Source: CAYNJG01 sp965216885 (GTDB taxonomy: Bacteria > Planctomycetota > Planctomycetia > Pirellulales > Pirellulaceae). Taken from it: a stretch of 64,000 nt of DNA. Below are positions 45,873-54,163 of the stretch, in pieces. The translations under genes were made by a program, and so were the position numbers. The stretch is taken from NCBI GenBank assembly GCA_965216885.1, contig OZ244209.1:3844001-3908000 (forward strand), in the 5' to 3' direction. Below the pieces are notes generated by a model. It was not told the origin of the DNA and did not search any database. It was given only the letters and a program-made list of their open reading frames with translations. Numbering within the stretch: position 1 is the stretch's first letter; the number at the start of each line of letters is the position of its first letter.

Positions 45873-46934
45873 CTATCTGCCACGTCGCTTTGCGGTCTTT
45901 TTCCTGGGGCCGCCTTGCTTCCCGGGCCTGGACGTCGCCGAACGTCCGCCACCACTCTTCTTTCGGGTCGCTTTCTTACCGCCCGCCTTCGATCCAGACG
46001 CCGATTTCTTGACGGTCTTTTTCTTCTTCTCGGTAGGCTCCGCCGCGTTCCCGCCAAGCACAGCTCCCATGCGCGGCACATCGCTGAACGTCGTCGTCGG
46101 CTTTCGTCGTGCCTTCTTCTTCGTAGTCGTCGCCCCGGTTACACGACGTGGCGACTTCCTCTTCTTCTTCGGCTTCGACGAACGTGCTGGAGCATTGTCC
46201 TTCAACATGCTCTGCAGCTTGCGAACTTCCTCGCGAGAGAGTTCGCGGTGGGCGCCCTTGGGAAGTTGGCCCAGCTTGATCGGCCCCATCGCCACACGAT
46301 GCAGCTTTACAACCTTGTGTCCAACGCGGGCAAGCATGCGACGAATCTCGCGGTTCTTGCCTTCCTTGAGCACGATCTCCAACATGGTGGATTGCTTGAG
46401 CCGCTTTTTGATCGTCACCGAATCGGGTTTCACGGGCCCTTCGGCCAGTACCGTTCCACGTCGCAGTTTGTGTAGCACCTCGGTCGGCGGCGTCCCCACG
46501 ATCGTCACGTGATACACCTTGGCTACCTCGTAGCGCGGATGTGTCAGGCGATTCGCCAGCTCACCGTCATTGGTGACAAGAATCAACCCGGAGCTCTCCT
46601 TGTCCAGACGTCCAATCGTGAAAACACGATCGCGAGCATCAACGAGATCGATCACTCGGGTTCTGCGCCACTGATCTCTTGAAGTCGAAACGACACCGTT
46701 CGGTTTATGAACCGCAAAGTAGCTTCGACGTTTTTGCTTGAGCGGAACACCATCGACGCGGATTGCCTGCGAAGCGGGATCGACGCGTGTGCCGAGTTCG
46801 GTGACGATCTCGCGATCCACATCGACTCGACCTTCGGTGATCAACTGTTCGCACTCGCGACGGCTACCGAACCCCGCGCTGGCGAGCACCTTTTGCAGGC
46901 GTGGGTTTTGAGAATCCGGAGTCGTCGTGGGCAT
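45873..46934 (-). CDS. RluB/RsuA-type pseudouridine synthase with basic C-terminal tail
   Basis: A 353-residue rRNA modification enzyme. The S4 RNA-binding domain (LQKVLASAGFGSRRECEQLI, residues 13-70) is followed by the catalytic region with GRLDKESSGLILVTNDGEL and GKNREIRRML. From about 250 to the end a Lys/Arg/Ala tail (KKKRKSPRR, KKTVKKSAS) probably increases rRNA affinity. The ATG at 46934 (MPTTTPD) begins before the S4 domain. Confidence 0.9.
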   Translation of the reverse strand: MPTTTPDSQNPRLQKVLASAGFGSRRECEQLITEGRVDVDREIVTELGTRVDPASQAIRVDGVPLKQKRRSYFAVHKPNGVVSTSRDQWRRTRVIDLVDARDRVFTIGRLDKESSGLILVTNDGELANRLTHPRYEVAKVYHVTIVGTPPTEVLHKLRRGTVLAEGPVKPDSVTIKKRLKQSTMLEIVLKEGKNREIRRMLARVGHKVVKLHRVAMGPIKLGQLPKGAHRELSREEVRKLQSMLKDNAPARSSKPKKKRKSPRRVTGATTTKKKARRKPTTTFSDVPRMGAVLGGNAAEPTEKKKKTVKKSASGSKAGGKKATRKKSGGGRSATSRPGKQGGPRKKTAKRRGR

Positions 46935-47342
46935 GGTGTAGTCGGCGGTGTGCTGTGAGCGTATACGGGGGCGGAGCACGGTGATCGCGGTCGATTCAAA
47001 GCCGAGTGCCTGGCCCAGTCGACGCCGCGGTAGCTTGCAAGCTCACGGGGAACGCTTGCCTGAAAAATTCGCCGTACCGTGCGTCACCGATCCGACATCA
47101 TAGTCGCCGCCCACGTTTCAGCCGAGGAGGGGCGGTCGTGTCGACGCGAAACTTCCCCGCAAATCCAACCTGGAATCTCGTCCCAAATTTCCTCGAAAGC
47201 AGCTAACAGCCCCGCGTGCTGGCACCGGCAGCAGCAGATCCGTCTTGCGTCCGACGTCAACGAGCGGTTACTAGCTTCCACACCGACGCCGCAGACGGAG
47301 GTAATTCGCTACTCATCCACACTCGACCGGAACGAAATCACG
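46935..47342. other. Intergenic region before the small lipoprotein gene
   Basis: 408 bases between divergent genes. A longer frame could extend the downstream lipoprotein to 47079, but the extra residues lack a signal and begin without a ribosome-binding site. No repeat or RNA is recognised. Confidence 0.4.
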
Positions 47343-47639
47343 ATGAATTGCTCGCCGTACTGCACGCTGTACCGAAACCCTTCACCAGCAATCAACGTGA
47401 AACTGGCCCTGATCGTCTGTATCAGTAGCTTGACGTTTGCTGGCTGCACTCTGCCTAACCGGCAATACCAGCAACCTCGACCCGTCGGCCAACAGCAACT
47501 CGAGGCCTCTCAGTGGGACCCCTACGCCGATGTCGACGGGGCACCGGAAATCGTTGGTGGTCGCCCGCGTGAATTCCAGCGTCCTGCCTCCGAATCCGTC
47601 AGAGCTCGAGGCTTTCGCGATACGCGTTGGCCTTTCTAA
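47343..47639 (+). CDS. Small predicted lipoprotein, 98 aa
   Basis: A 98-residue protein with an export signal (VKLALIVCISSLTFAGC) whose LTFAGC is a good lipobox; the lipidated Cys falls at about residue 34. The mature part is Gln/Pro/Arg-rich and ends DTRWPF, with no further Cys. The start at 47343 gives a normal lipoprotein signal; its ribosome-binding site is weak. Function unknown. Confidence 0.6.
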   Translation: MNCSPYCTLYRNPSPAINVKLALIVCISSLTFAGCTLPNRQYQQPRPVGQQQLEASQWDPYADVDGAPEIVGGRPREFQRPASESVRARGFRDTRWPF

Positions 47640-47784
47640 CAGACCGACTCTCCGATCCGATGAGTAACGATTCTCTTGAATTACCGCGGCGCCAGACATC
47701 TATGGCCCCTGAACCACATGGTTTCCGTCCCCCGAACCGGCGAATTACTGCCGTTGGCTTGGCAGCATAACCGGTACACGTTCT

Positions 47785-48058
47785 CTAACGCGGACCAACT
47801 TTCCGAACACGGGAAACTCTAACGCTTAGTCCGCTCGTGCCGGATGATCCTCCTGTACGACAGCTAGGGAAAATCTTGTTCGCTTCGTGATACCTCTGTC
47901 GATGCTAGGGGTACACAACTGAGAGATTGTGTCCCACCGCGTGAGGGTCGTGGTCATCAAGCATTGGTCCTTGCTTGCCCCGCCGATCACACCTGAATCG
48001 CAACCTCCTTCCTACCGATAAGCCGTGGTCGGCCCCCAACGACCACGGCTTTTTTATT
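47785..48058 (+). ncRNA. Candidate structured non-coding RNA or long 3-prime leader
   Basis: Four stem-loops followed directly by a strong intrinsic terminator, with no frame between. It does not match the conserved cores of tmRNA, RNase P, SRP or FMN/cobalamin riboswitches that I know. It may be an sRNA or the 3-prime untranslated part of the lipoprotein mRNA, which starts 146 bases upstream. Ends are guesses. Confidence 0.35.
48020..48058 (+). terminator. Strong rho-independent terminator
   Basis: A 12-bp perfect stem AAGCCGTGGTCG with CGACCACGGCTT around an 8-base loop, followed by TTTTATT on the plus strand. It is the best terminator in the window, and lies 380 bases after the nearest coding sequence. 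Confidence 0.9.
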
Positions 48059-48258
48059 GGTCCAGCTCCATCTTGCTGGACGGGTCTTACCGCCCAGCCA
48101 TCTTCGGACATGCCCGTTCGCTTCAATTTGTGCTCAACGACTGCCCGCTTCGGAGTTTTGAAGCCTCAAATAACAGGCGTCAGATTGCCGGCATCGGCCA
48201 GGTCTCCATCTCGCGAGGGTTTGCTAGGATGAGGTGTCCCAATTAGTGGCATCTCATC

Positions 48259-48786
48259 ATGACGTCTCCATCGAACAATCCGGCTGGTAGTGGCAAGAAT
48301 CCTGACTCGCCCGATTCGCCCGATCCCTTAGCCCGACACGAACCGTCGGAGCCGGGCCCGGGCCAACCGCCAGCCGAATCAGCCGTGAAGCGTCCGGAGA
48401 AGCCGCCGCTGGCTGATTCACCGTGGTTTTGGGCGTACATCTTTTCCGCCGCTGCGTTGGTCGCGTTGGCCATGGCTTCGCCCAAGTACTACTCCCGCCA
48501 AACGCAGCTCGAGCGGCAGTTTCTGGCTCGGCAGGAGGGTGGGCAGACGATCAAGGGTTCCGACGGACAATCCATCGAACCGCCAATGCCCGACAACCTG
48601 ATTCTGCGGCTAGGTCCGCTGTTTCTCATCTGCGGAACACTACTGCTGGTGGCATGGAGTCGCTTTTGGTGGACACGATTCGACGGTCGAACACAAAATG
48701 GAACTAGCGAGCGGCCGGCCAACATCCCGGGAGAACAACCGACAGCCACCGGTCCGCCCGCGAATTCGGATCCACCAACTCGTTAA
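48259..48786 (+). CDS. Hypothetical membrane protein with Pro-rich ends
   Basis: A 175-residue protein. A Pro/Ser-rich cytosolic N-terminus (residues 1-50) is followed by two transmembrane helices (WFWAYIFSAAALVALAMA near 55-72 and ILRLGPLFLICGTLLLVAW near 115-133) and a Pro/Thr-rich tail. It is 15 bases ahead of the next membrane gene and is probably in the same operon. No family recognised. Confidence 0.65.
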   Translation: MTSPSNNPAGSGKNPDSPDSPDPLARHEPSEPGPGQPPAESAVKRPEKPPLADSPWFWAYIFSAAALVALAMASPKYYSRQTQLERQFLARQEGGQTIKGSDGQSIEPPMPDNLILRLGPLFLICGTLLLVAWSRFWWTRFDGRTQNGTSERPANIPGEQPTATGPPANSDPPTR

Positions 48787-48801
48787 GCGGAGCGATTCAC
48801 G

Positions 48802-49344
48802 ATGGCCCTCATGGAACAACCACTTCTGATCGGTTTCGTTGGCTTGACCATCGTCACCGTCCTCGTTGGCTCGCTGATTCAAACCGGCAAGAAGCCTTTG
48901 CTCTACGCGTCGATTGCCGTACTGCTACTCACCGTGGGCCTACTCGCACTCGAACGCGCAACGGTGACTCCCCGAGAACACGTGAAAGCAACATTGCACG
49001 TCATTGCGGGGGATCTCGAGCGAAATGACGTAATGGCCGTCGTCGACCATGTCTCCAAAGATCGCGAAGAGCTACGACGCGAAGCCGAACGGGTGCTAAA
49101 GCTGATCGAGATCGAGGACGTCAACATTAAGAAGAATCTCAAGGTCCAGCTCTACGAAGAACGCGGCATCCAATACGCGGAAGCTCGGTTCAATGCCGTA
49201 ATTCGGGCCACGGTGAAAAGATCTGAGGACTATGGCACGCGACCCTACCCGCAATTCTTTGTCGTGCGATTTCGCAAAGAAGATGGTAAGTGGCGAGTCA
49301 GAGACTACGAGCGGGATGACCCGCGCGCAGGCATCGGTGGATAG
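48802..49344 (+). CDS. Hypothetical membrane protein with soluble domain
   Basis: A 180-residue protein with two N-terminal transmembrane helices (LIGFVGLTIVTVLVGSLI and LYASIAVLLLTVGLLAL), then a soluble alpha/beta domain of about 125 residues (VKATLHVIAGDLERNDV, later PYPQFFVVRFRKEDGKWRVR), resembling an NTF2-like fold in its strand pattern. The stop codon falls within a 13-bp tandem repeat. Likely translated with the preceding gene. Confidence 0.7.
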   Translation: MALMEQPLLIGFVGLTIVTVLVGSLIQTGKKPLLYASIAVLLLTVGLLALERATVTPREHVKATLHVIAGDLERNDVMAVVDHVSKDREELRREAERVLKLIEIEDVNIKKNLKVQLYEERGIQYAEARFNAVIRATVKRSEDYGTRPYPQFFVVRFRKEDGKWRVRDYERDDPRAGIGG

Positions 49345-49366
49345 CATCGGTGGATAGCATTGGTGG
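49331..49366. repeat. 13-bp tandem repeat spanning a stop codon
   Basis: GCATCGGTGGATA occurs 2.8 times. The TAG stop of the membrane protein at 48802 is inside the repeat, in its first junction. Expansion of the repeat would not change the protein. Confidence 0.9.
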
Positions 49367-49386
49367 CTCGTCTCGCGACCCGGCAA

Positions 49387-50265
49387 TCAGTGGGTCATCG
49401 CGTAGACAAACACGTTGATGGAAAACGCATACGAATCGATCGAAAAACGCTCGAAAAAGTCACGCGATTCGCCTTCCCGCTCCCAGCCGTCCGCGACGTC
49501 GGTATTGTGCGTCGCGATCGCCATCAGCCGCTCGTCCGCATCAAACAGCCCCAGGAAGTTGACCGTCTGAACGCCCCGCCAACCGCCCGTTGGAAAGCGG
49601 TGTACGCCCGGTGGGTCATACGTCAATCCGGACTGCTGGTAAAAGATCCTCGCAGGAATCTGCGGGCACTTTTCCAGTTCGTACACCACAGACAGAATCG
49701 GGTGCGACGCGGGAATTTCCTTCCACTCCCAACCAGGTTGCAGCTTGTCCATATTCCGGTAGAGACTTCGCAGTTCGGCGTCGCCCCAGAAATCATCGAT
49801 CCAAAGGAAGCCGCCGTTCGCCAGATAAAGCGTCAGCGCCGACTTTTCCGGCGTACTCAGTTTTTGCCAACCGATGTCGCTCATGTAGATGAACGGATAG
49901 TTCGGCAACGAAGCATCCGTCAGCTTCAATGAGATGGGGTCCGGATTAACACGGAGCGACGTCAACTGTGTCAGTCTTAGCAGAAAGTTCTTTTCGGCCC
50001 GCGGGAAATCGGTCTCCCAGCGCTGCCAGTCACGCCCTTCATAGCTGTACCACGATTGACCGTAACCGCCCGTGCTGTCGTACTGAACTCGCACTAGCGT
50101 CAGACGGTCCGCGCGATTCCAGTCGACGCCGGGCAATACAGTGGCCGATCTGCCTTTCTGCGAAGCATCGGCCGCCCCATCCGCTGCCAACTTGACCGGG
50201 CGCGGAGCCTCCGCCAACAGGAGCACCGCGACGGACACGGACAGGAACAAAGCCAAACGACGCAC
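49387..50265 (-). CDS. DUF4159-domain secreted protein
   Basis: A 292-residue exported protein. A signal peptide (residues 1-20) is followed by the DUF4159 domain: VRVQYDSTGGYGQSW, YPFIYMSDIGWQKLS, ALTLYLANGGFLWIDDFWGD and HPILSVVYEL match the family signature. DUF4159 genes are usually in MoxR/vWA operons of planctomycetes and Bacteroidetes; here the neighbour upstream is a lipoprotein gene 15 bases away, which suggests a shared transcript. Molecular function unknown. Confidence 0.82.
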   Translation of the reverse strand: MRRLALFLSVSVAVLLLAEAPRPVKLAADGAADASQKGRSATVLPGVDWNRADRLTLVRVQYDSTGGYGQSWYSYEGRDWQRWETDFPRAEKNFLLRLTQLTSLRVNPDPISLKLTDASLPNYPFIYMSDIGWQKLSTPEKSALTLYLANGGFLWIDDFWGDAELRSLYRNMDKLQPGWEWKEIPASHPILSVVYELEKCPQIPARIFYQQSGLTYDPPGVHRFPTGGWRGVQTVNFLGLFDADERLMAIATHNTDVADGWEREGESRDFFERFSIDSYAFSINVFVYAMTH

Positions 50266-50279
50266 GGGAAACTTACTCG

Positions 50280-50789
50280 CTAACGTTTGGGCTTCTCGAC
50301 CATCAACTCGCCACGCTTGGGGTCGTACACATAGCGTTGGCCGTCCGGCAGTTCAGGAAGCTCGATTGCATTCACCTTGATGATCTTGTCCATGAACTCT
50401 TCATGCGTCTTGGGCAGATAGCCGTGCTCGCCTTTGTAGAGACTCATGGCTTTCTGCATGTTCATGAAGTGAATGCGCTGGCTCACCTGAAAATACTGTT
50501 TTACCGGCTCCGTAATCACGCCACCGCCGTAGTTGCGTCCCTTCTTTCCGACGCCGGCCTGAGCAACCTCGCGCTCGTATTCGCCCTCGGAATCGGCGTC
50601 GTTATCGCCCTCGGCGTCGTACTCATCCGCCGCATACTCGTCGGCGTCCTGCTGTGCGGTGGATCCATTGTTGCCCGACGACTTCGACGCGGGAGCTGCC
50701 GTCTCGGCCGGTGGCAGGGCGAGGTCATCGCATCCCGATACGAGTATCACCGTCGCCACCAGCCAGCCAATAAGTGTTAGTCGCCGCAT
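50280..50789 (-). CDS. Predicted acidic lipoprotein, 169 aa
   Basis: A 169-residue protein with a lipobox (WLVATVILVSGC, Cys at 20). After a Ser/Ala linker there is an acidic stretch (about 35-75, rich in Asp, Glu, Tyr), then a globular end that includes VSQRIHFMNMQKAMSLYK and RYVYDPKRGELMVE. That end resembles the pilin-like tails seen in planctomycete hypothetical proteins. It precedes a DUF4159 gene by 14 bases. Confidence 0.65.
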   Translation of the reverse strand: MRRLTLIGWLVATVILVSGCDDLALPPAETAAPASKSSGNNGSTAQQDADEYAADEYDAEGDNDADSEGEYEREVAQAGVGKKGRNYGGGVITEPVKQYFQVSQRIHFMNMQKAMSLYKGEHGYLPKTHEEFMDKIIKVNAIELPELPDGQRYVYDPKRGELMVEKPKR

Positions 50790-50828
50790 CGTAGGCCTCC
50801 GTTTCGTTCCGTTTGAGCCTGTTGGTGG

Positions 50829-51599
50829 TCACTCCGCCCCAGGCGATTTCAATTCCCATTCGAGCATCTCACGAAGATGCCCCGCCTTCGTCATATCATA
50901 GTCGAGCGAAGTTAGCGTCATATTTCCATCCGCAAGCGCCGTCAAATCGGTTTCATGGTCCGTCGGTTCCGGCGGCGGGTCGTTGGTCGCCCAATAGTAG
51001 TTGCGGCCCTTGGGATCGCTGCGTTTGACGTAGTGCTCGCCGTAACGACTGGTACCCATCGGGACGACACGTAGCTCGGAAGGCTGCGATGTGGCCGCCG
51101 TGGGAATATTGAGGTTGTAGAGCTGCGGCTGGTCCGATTTCTTTTCCAGGATCTGAGCGATCACGCCAACCGCCAGTTCCGCCGCGCGGGAGAAATTGGC
51201 CGCCTCATCAAATTCCAGCGACACCGCAACGCTGGTGAGCCCAAAGAAGGCTCCCTCAATCGCGCCGGCGACAGTTCCGGAATACAGCACGTTGATTCCA
51301 GCATTCAGCCCGCCGTTGATGCCACTCACAACGATGTCAGGCCGCCACGGGCAAAGCTCGGATACGCCAAGTTTCACACAGTCCGCCGGGCTACCTTCGA
51401 CGATCCAACCATCCAGCGTGTCATCATGCACGAAGCGATGGGCGATCAGCGGGGTCAGGAACGTGATCGAGTGCCCCACGCCACTCTGTTCGGTCGCCGG
51501 CGCAATTCGCAGAACGTTACCGAGCTTCTCCAGCTCCTTGTGAAGTGCGCAAATGCCGGGTGCGTGAAAGCCGTCGTCGTTGGTCAGCAGAATATTCAT
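50829..51599 (-). CDS. surE: 5'/3'-nucleotidase SurE
   Basis: A 256-residue stationary-phase nucleotidase. The N-terminus MNILLTNDDGFHAPG carries the paired Asp metal ligands, with PATEQSGVGHSIT, the SGINGGLNAG motif and GTVAGAIEGAFFG following. Start at 51599 is the family start; frames further upstream are Arg/Gly-rich and unrelated. Length matches SurE. Confidence 0.95.
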   Translation of the reverse strand: MNILLTNDDGFHAPGICALHKELEKLGNVLRIAPATEQSGVGHSITFLTPLIAHRFVHDDTLDGWIVEGSPADCVKLGVSELCPWRPDIVVSGINGGLNAGINVLYSGTVAGAIEGAFFGLTSVAVSLEFDEAANFSRAAELAVGVIAQILEKKSDQPQLYNLNIPTAATSQPSELRVVPMGTSRYGEHYVKRSDPKGRNYYWATNDPPPEPTDHETDLTALADGNMTLTSLDYDMTKAGHLREMLEWELKSPGAE

Positions 51600-51891
51600 G
51601 CAACCAATCCTACCGGCAACGGCCGAACCAACCAGCCCGGTGCAACCGCCAGGTAGAGCACCGACCAAATAAGGTCTACTTATTTCGACGGCGTTTCTTT
51701 CACCAAATTCCGTCGGGCAAAATTTGTCGCCACCATAACGACCAGCCCGCACCCAATCCGCAACCCGTTCGCAGATTTGCGGCGGAGCTCGATGGATTCA
51801 GCTCGCGCAGCCGGCCCGTTGCCCATCTATCCGTGCCGCAATATTCCACGTTACAATGATGGGCTTTCACTCATCTGAACCGGATACCCCT

Positions 51892-53466
51892 ATGAGTGCA
51901 TCGCTTACAGAGCCAACGAAGAGCGTTACGGACGAACGTGTACTTGTTCTCGATTTTGGATCGCAATACGCCCAGCTTATTGCTCGCCGTGTTCGCGAAC
52001 AGAACGTCTACTGCGAGATCGTTCGCCACGATATCACGGTCGAACAGATCAGAAATCACAAGCCCGCGGGACTGATTCTGTCCGGTGGCCCCTCCAGCGT
52101 CTACGAAGAAGGTGCGCCAAAATGCGACACCGGTATCTTCGAAATGGGCATCCCCGTGCTGGGCATTTGCTACGGCATGCAGCTCGCTTGTGAGATTCTG
52201 GGCGGGCAGGTCGCCGGCACGGAGACCCGGGAGTACGGTCGTGCCGAGTGCACGGTCCGGGACGACACGGACCTGTTCTCAAGCGTCCCGGCCTCATCAC
52301 AGGTCTGGATGAGCCATGGCGATCAGGTGGCCAATCTCGCGGATGACTTTGAACCGCTGGCGCAAACCGCCACGTGCCCCTTCGCCGCGGTGAAGCATAA
52401 ATCGCTGCCGTTTTACGGACTTCAGTTTCACCCCGAAGTCACGCACACAACCGCCGGCAAGACCGTGCTCAAGAACTTCGTGCAGACCGTCTGTGGCTGC
52501 CGTGGACTCTGGAGCATGGCCGACTTCGCGCGCGAAGCAATCGAATCAATTCGCGACCAGGTTGGTGACCGTCGTGTCATCTGCGGACTCTCAGGCGGTG
52601 TCGATTCGTCCGTGACTGCGGCGCTCCTGTTCAAGGCGATCGGCGATCAACTGTCATGCATCCTCGTGGACAACGGCCTGCTGCGATCCGGCGAACGTGA
52701 TTGGGTCGTCGAGCAGTTTGGGGACCACTTCAAGACGGATCTGCACGTTGTCGACGGCGAAGAACGCTTCCTGTCCACACTGGCAGGCATCAGCGAACCG
52801 CAGGAAAAGCGGCGTCGCATCGGCCACGCATTTATCGAATGTTTCAAAGAAGAGGCCAACAAGATCAAGGACGCCCACTTCCTCGCACAGGGAACGCTGT
52901 ACCCGGATGTGATCGAAAGTGGTGCGGCTCCCGATGGCCCCGCTGCAACCATCAAGTTACATCACAACGTTGGTGGCTTGCCCGAAGAGCTGGGTTTTGA
53001 ACTCATCGAACCACTGCGCGACCTCTTCAAGGACGAAGTGCGACGTCTGGGCACCGAGCTGGGGCTCCCCGAGGATCTCGTATGGCGACACCCATTCCCC
53101 GGTCCGGGACTTGCCGTTCGCTGTCTGGGGGAAGTCACCAAAGAAAAACTCGATGTCCTACGTCCGGCCGATCTGATCACAGTCCAGGAAATCAAGGATG
53201 CCGATCTCTATCGCTCAACAGCACAAGCGTTCGCGGTTTTGCTGCCTGTGCAAAGTGTCGGAGTGATGGGGGATGCCCGCACGTACGAAAATGCGGTTGT
53301 CATTCGCTGCGTCGATTCCGATGATTTTATGACCGCCGACTGGAGCCACCTGCCGTACGAGCTGCTCGGTAAGATCTCCACGCGTATTATTAACGAAGTA
53401 AAGGGCGTCAATCGCGTCGCCTACGACATCAGCAGCAAACCGCCCGCTACCATCGAGTGGGAATAA
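51892..53466 (+). CDS. guaA: GMP synthase (glutamine-hydrolysing)
   Basis: A 524-residue enzyme that aminates XMP. The glutaminase domain has LVLDFGSQYAQLIARRVRE, the nucleophile in GICYGMQLAC (Cys93) and QFHPEVTHT. The ATP-pyrophosphatase domain has ICGLSGGVDSSVTAAL, and the dimerisation domain has FPGPGLAVRCLG and ends PPATIEWE. The ATG at 51892 gives the usual length; an ATG at 51856 adds 12 residues and lacks a clear ribosome-binding site. The rhodanese gene follows by 22 bases. Confidence 0.96.
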   Translation: MSASLTEPTKSVTDERVLVLDFGSQYAQLIARRVREQNVYCEIVRHDITVEQIRNHKPAGLILSGGPSSVYEEGAPKCDTGIFEMGIPVLGICYGMQLACEILGGQVAGTETREYGRAECTVRDDTDLFSSVPASSQVWMSHGDQVANLADDFEPLAQTATCPFAAVKHKSLPFYGLQFHPEVTHTTAGKTVLKNFVQTVCGCRGLWSMADFAREAIESIRDQVGDRRVICGLSGGVDSSVTAALLFKAIGDQLSCILVDNGLLRSGERDWVVEQFGDHFKTDLHVVDGEERFLSTLAGISEPQEKRRRIGHAFIECFKEEANKIKDAHFLAQGTLYPDVIESGAAPDGPAATIKLHHNVGGLPEELGFELIEPLRDLFKDEVRRLGTELGLPEDLVWRHPFPGPGLAVRCLGEVTKEKLDVLRPADLITVQEIKDADLYRSTAQAFAVLLPVQSVGVMGDARTYENAVVIRCVDSDDFMTADWSHLPYELLGKISTRIINEVKGVNRVAYDISSKPPATIEWE

Positions 53467-53488
53467 AGGACATCGATTCGGATTAGCC

Positions 53489-54043
53489 ATGATCGCCACG
53501 ATACAACCAAACGAACTCGCCAAACTCCGCAGCGAGAACCAGATCGACCTTATCGACGTGCGCAGCCCCGCGGAATACCAGGGACTACACGCGGAAGGTG
53601 CCGTGAACCATCCGCTGGATCAACTCAATCCGTCCGCCATCATTGCGACGCGACATAGCTCCGCAGACCAACCGCTGTACATGATCTGTCAGATGGGCGG
53701 ACGCAGCATGAAAGCCTGTGAGCAGTTCGTGGCCAGCGGACACCAAAACGTCGTCAACGTCGAAGGTGGAACCATGTTGTGGGAACAACAGGGACTACCA
53801 GTCGTCAAAGGTGAGAAGCAGATCATGGCCATGGACCGCCAGGTTCGCATCGCAGCGGGTTCGATGGTGCTGCTGGGAGCAATCCTCGCGATGGCCATGC
53901 AACCAGCCTGGTTCGGACTTGGACTGGCCGCTTTCGTCGGCGGCGGACTGGTCTTTTCTGGCGTCACCAACACCTGCGGTATGGCTCGTGTTCTGGCCCT
54001 GATGCCATGGAACCAGGTCAAGAAAAAGCCCGGCGGCTGCTGA
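53489..54043 (+). CDS. Membrane-anchored rhodanese (YgaP-like, rhodanese plus DUF2892)
   Basis: A 184-residue protein. The rhodanese domain (about 5-110) has IDLIDVRSPAEYQGLHAEG and the active-site loop CQMGGRS with Cys at about 67. The last 70 residues are two transmembrane helices with AWFGLGLAAFVGGGLVFSGVT, a DUF2892 pattern, and a CGMARVLALMPWN end. E. coli YgaP has the same architecture and handles sulfane sulfur at the membrane. Confidence 0.88.
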   Translation: MIATIQPNELAKLRSENQIDLIDVRSPAEYQGLHAEGAVNHPLDQLNPSAIIATRHSSADQPLYMICQMGGRSMKACEQFVASGHQNVVNVEGGTMLWEQQGLPVVKGEKQIMAMDRQVRIAAGSMVLLGAILAMAMQPAWFGLGLAAFVGGGLVFSGVTNTCGMARVLALMPWNQVKKKPGGC

Positions 54044-54078
54044 ACGGTTGGGTAGTTCGATCGGTCGATCGAAGCAAA

Positions 54079-54162
54079 GTCGCAAGTCGCAAGTCGCAAG
54101 TCGCAAGTCGCAAGTCGCAAGTCGCAAGTCGCAAGTTGGCAGTTGGCAGTTGGCAGTTGGCA
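54079..54162. repeat. Heptamer tandem array, GTCGCAA x 8 then GTTGGCA x 4
   Basis: Eight perfect copies of GTCGCAA (54079-54134) continue directly into four perfect copies of GTTGGCA (54135-54162). It lies between the convergent rhodanese and DUF2306-like genes, ending two bases before the latter's stop codon. Confidence 0.97.
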
Positions 54163-54163
54163 G

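Larger units (their letters stand above)
47640..48258. other. Gene-free stretch with clustered hairpins and a strong terminator
   Basis: 619 bases. Several stems lie in order: GCGGAC/GTCCGC at 47790-47834 enclosing TTTCC/GGAAA, CGACAG/CTGTCG at about 47858-47902, a 9-bp stem with one bulge at 47909-47935, CAAGCA/TGCTTG at 47958-47977, and a 12-bp terminator at 48020-48051. No coding frame is credible here. See the findings. Confidence 0.55.

Noticed and set aside
47640..48258. tmRNA, RNase P RNA or SRP RNA in the hairpin region
   Set aside because: The conserved core motifs of these RNAs that I know are not present.
54079..54162. CRISPR array
   Set aside because: The units are 7 bp with no spacers; it is a simple tandem repeat.
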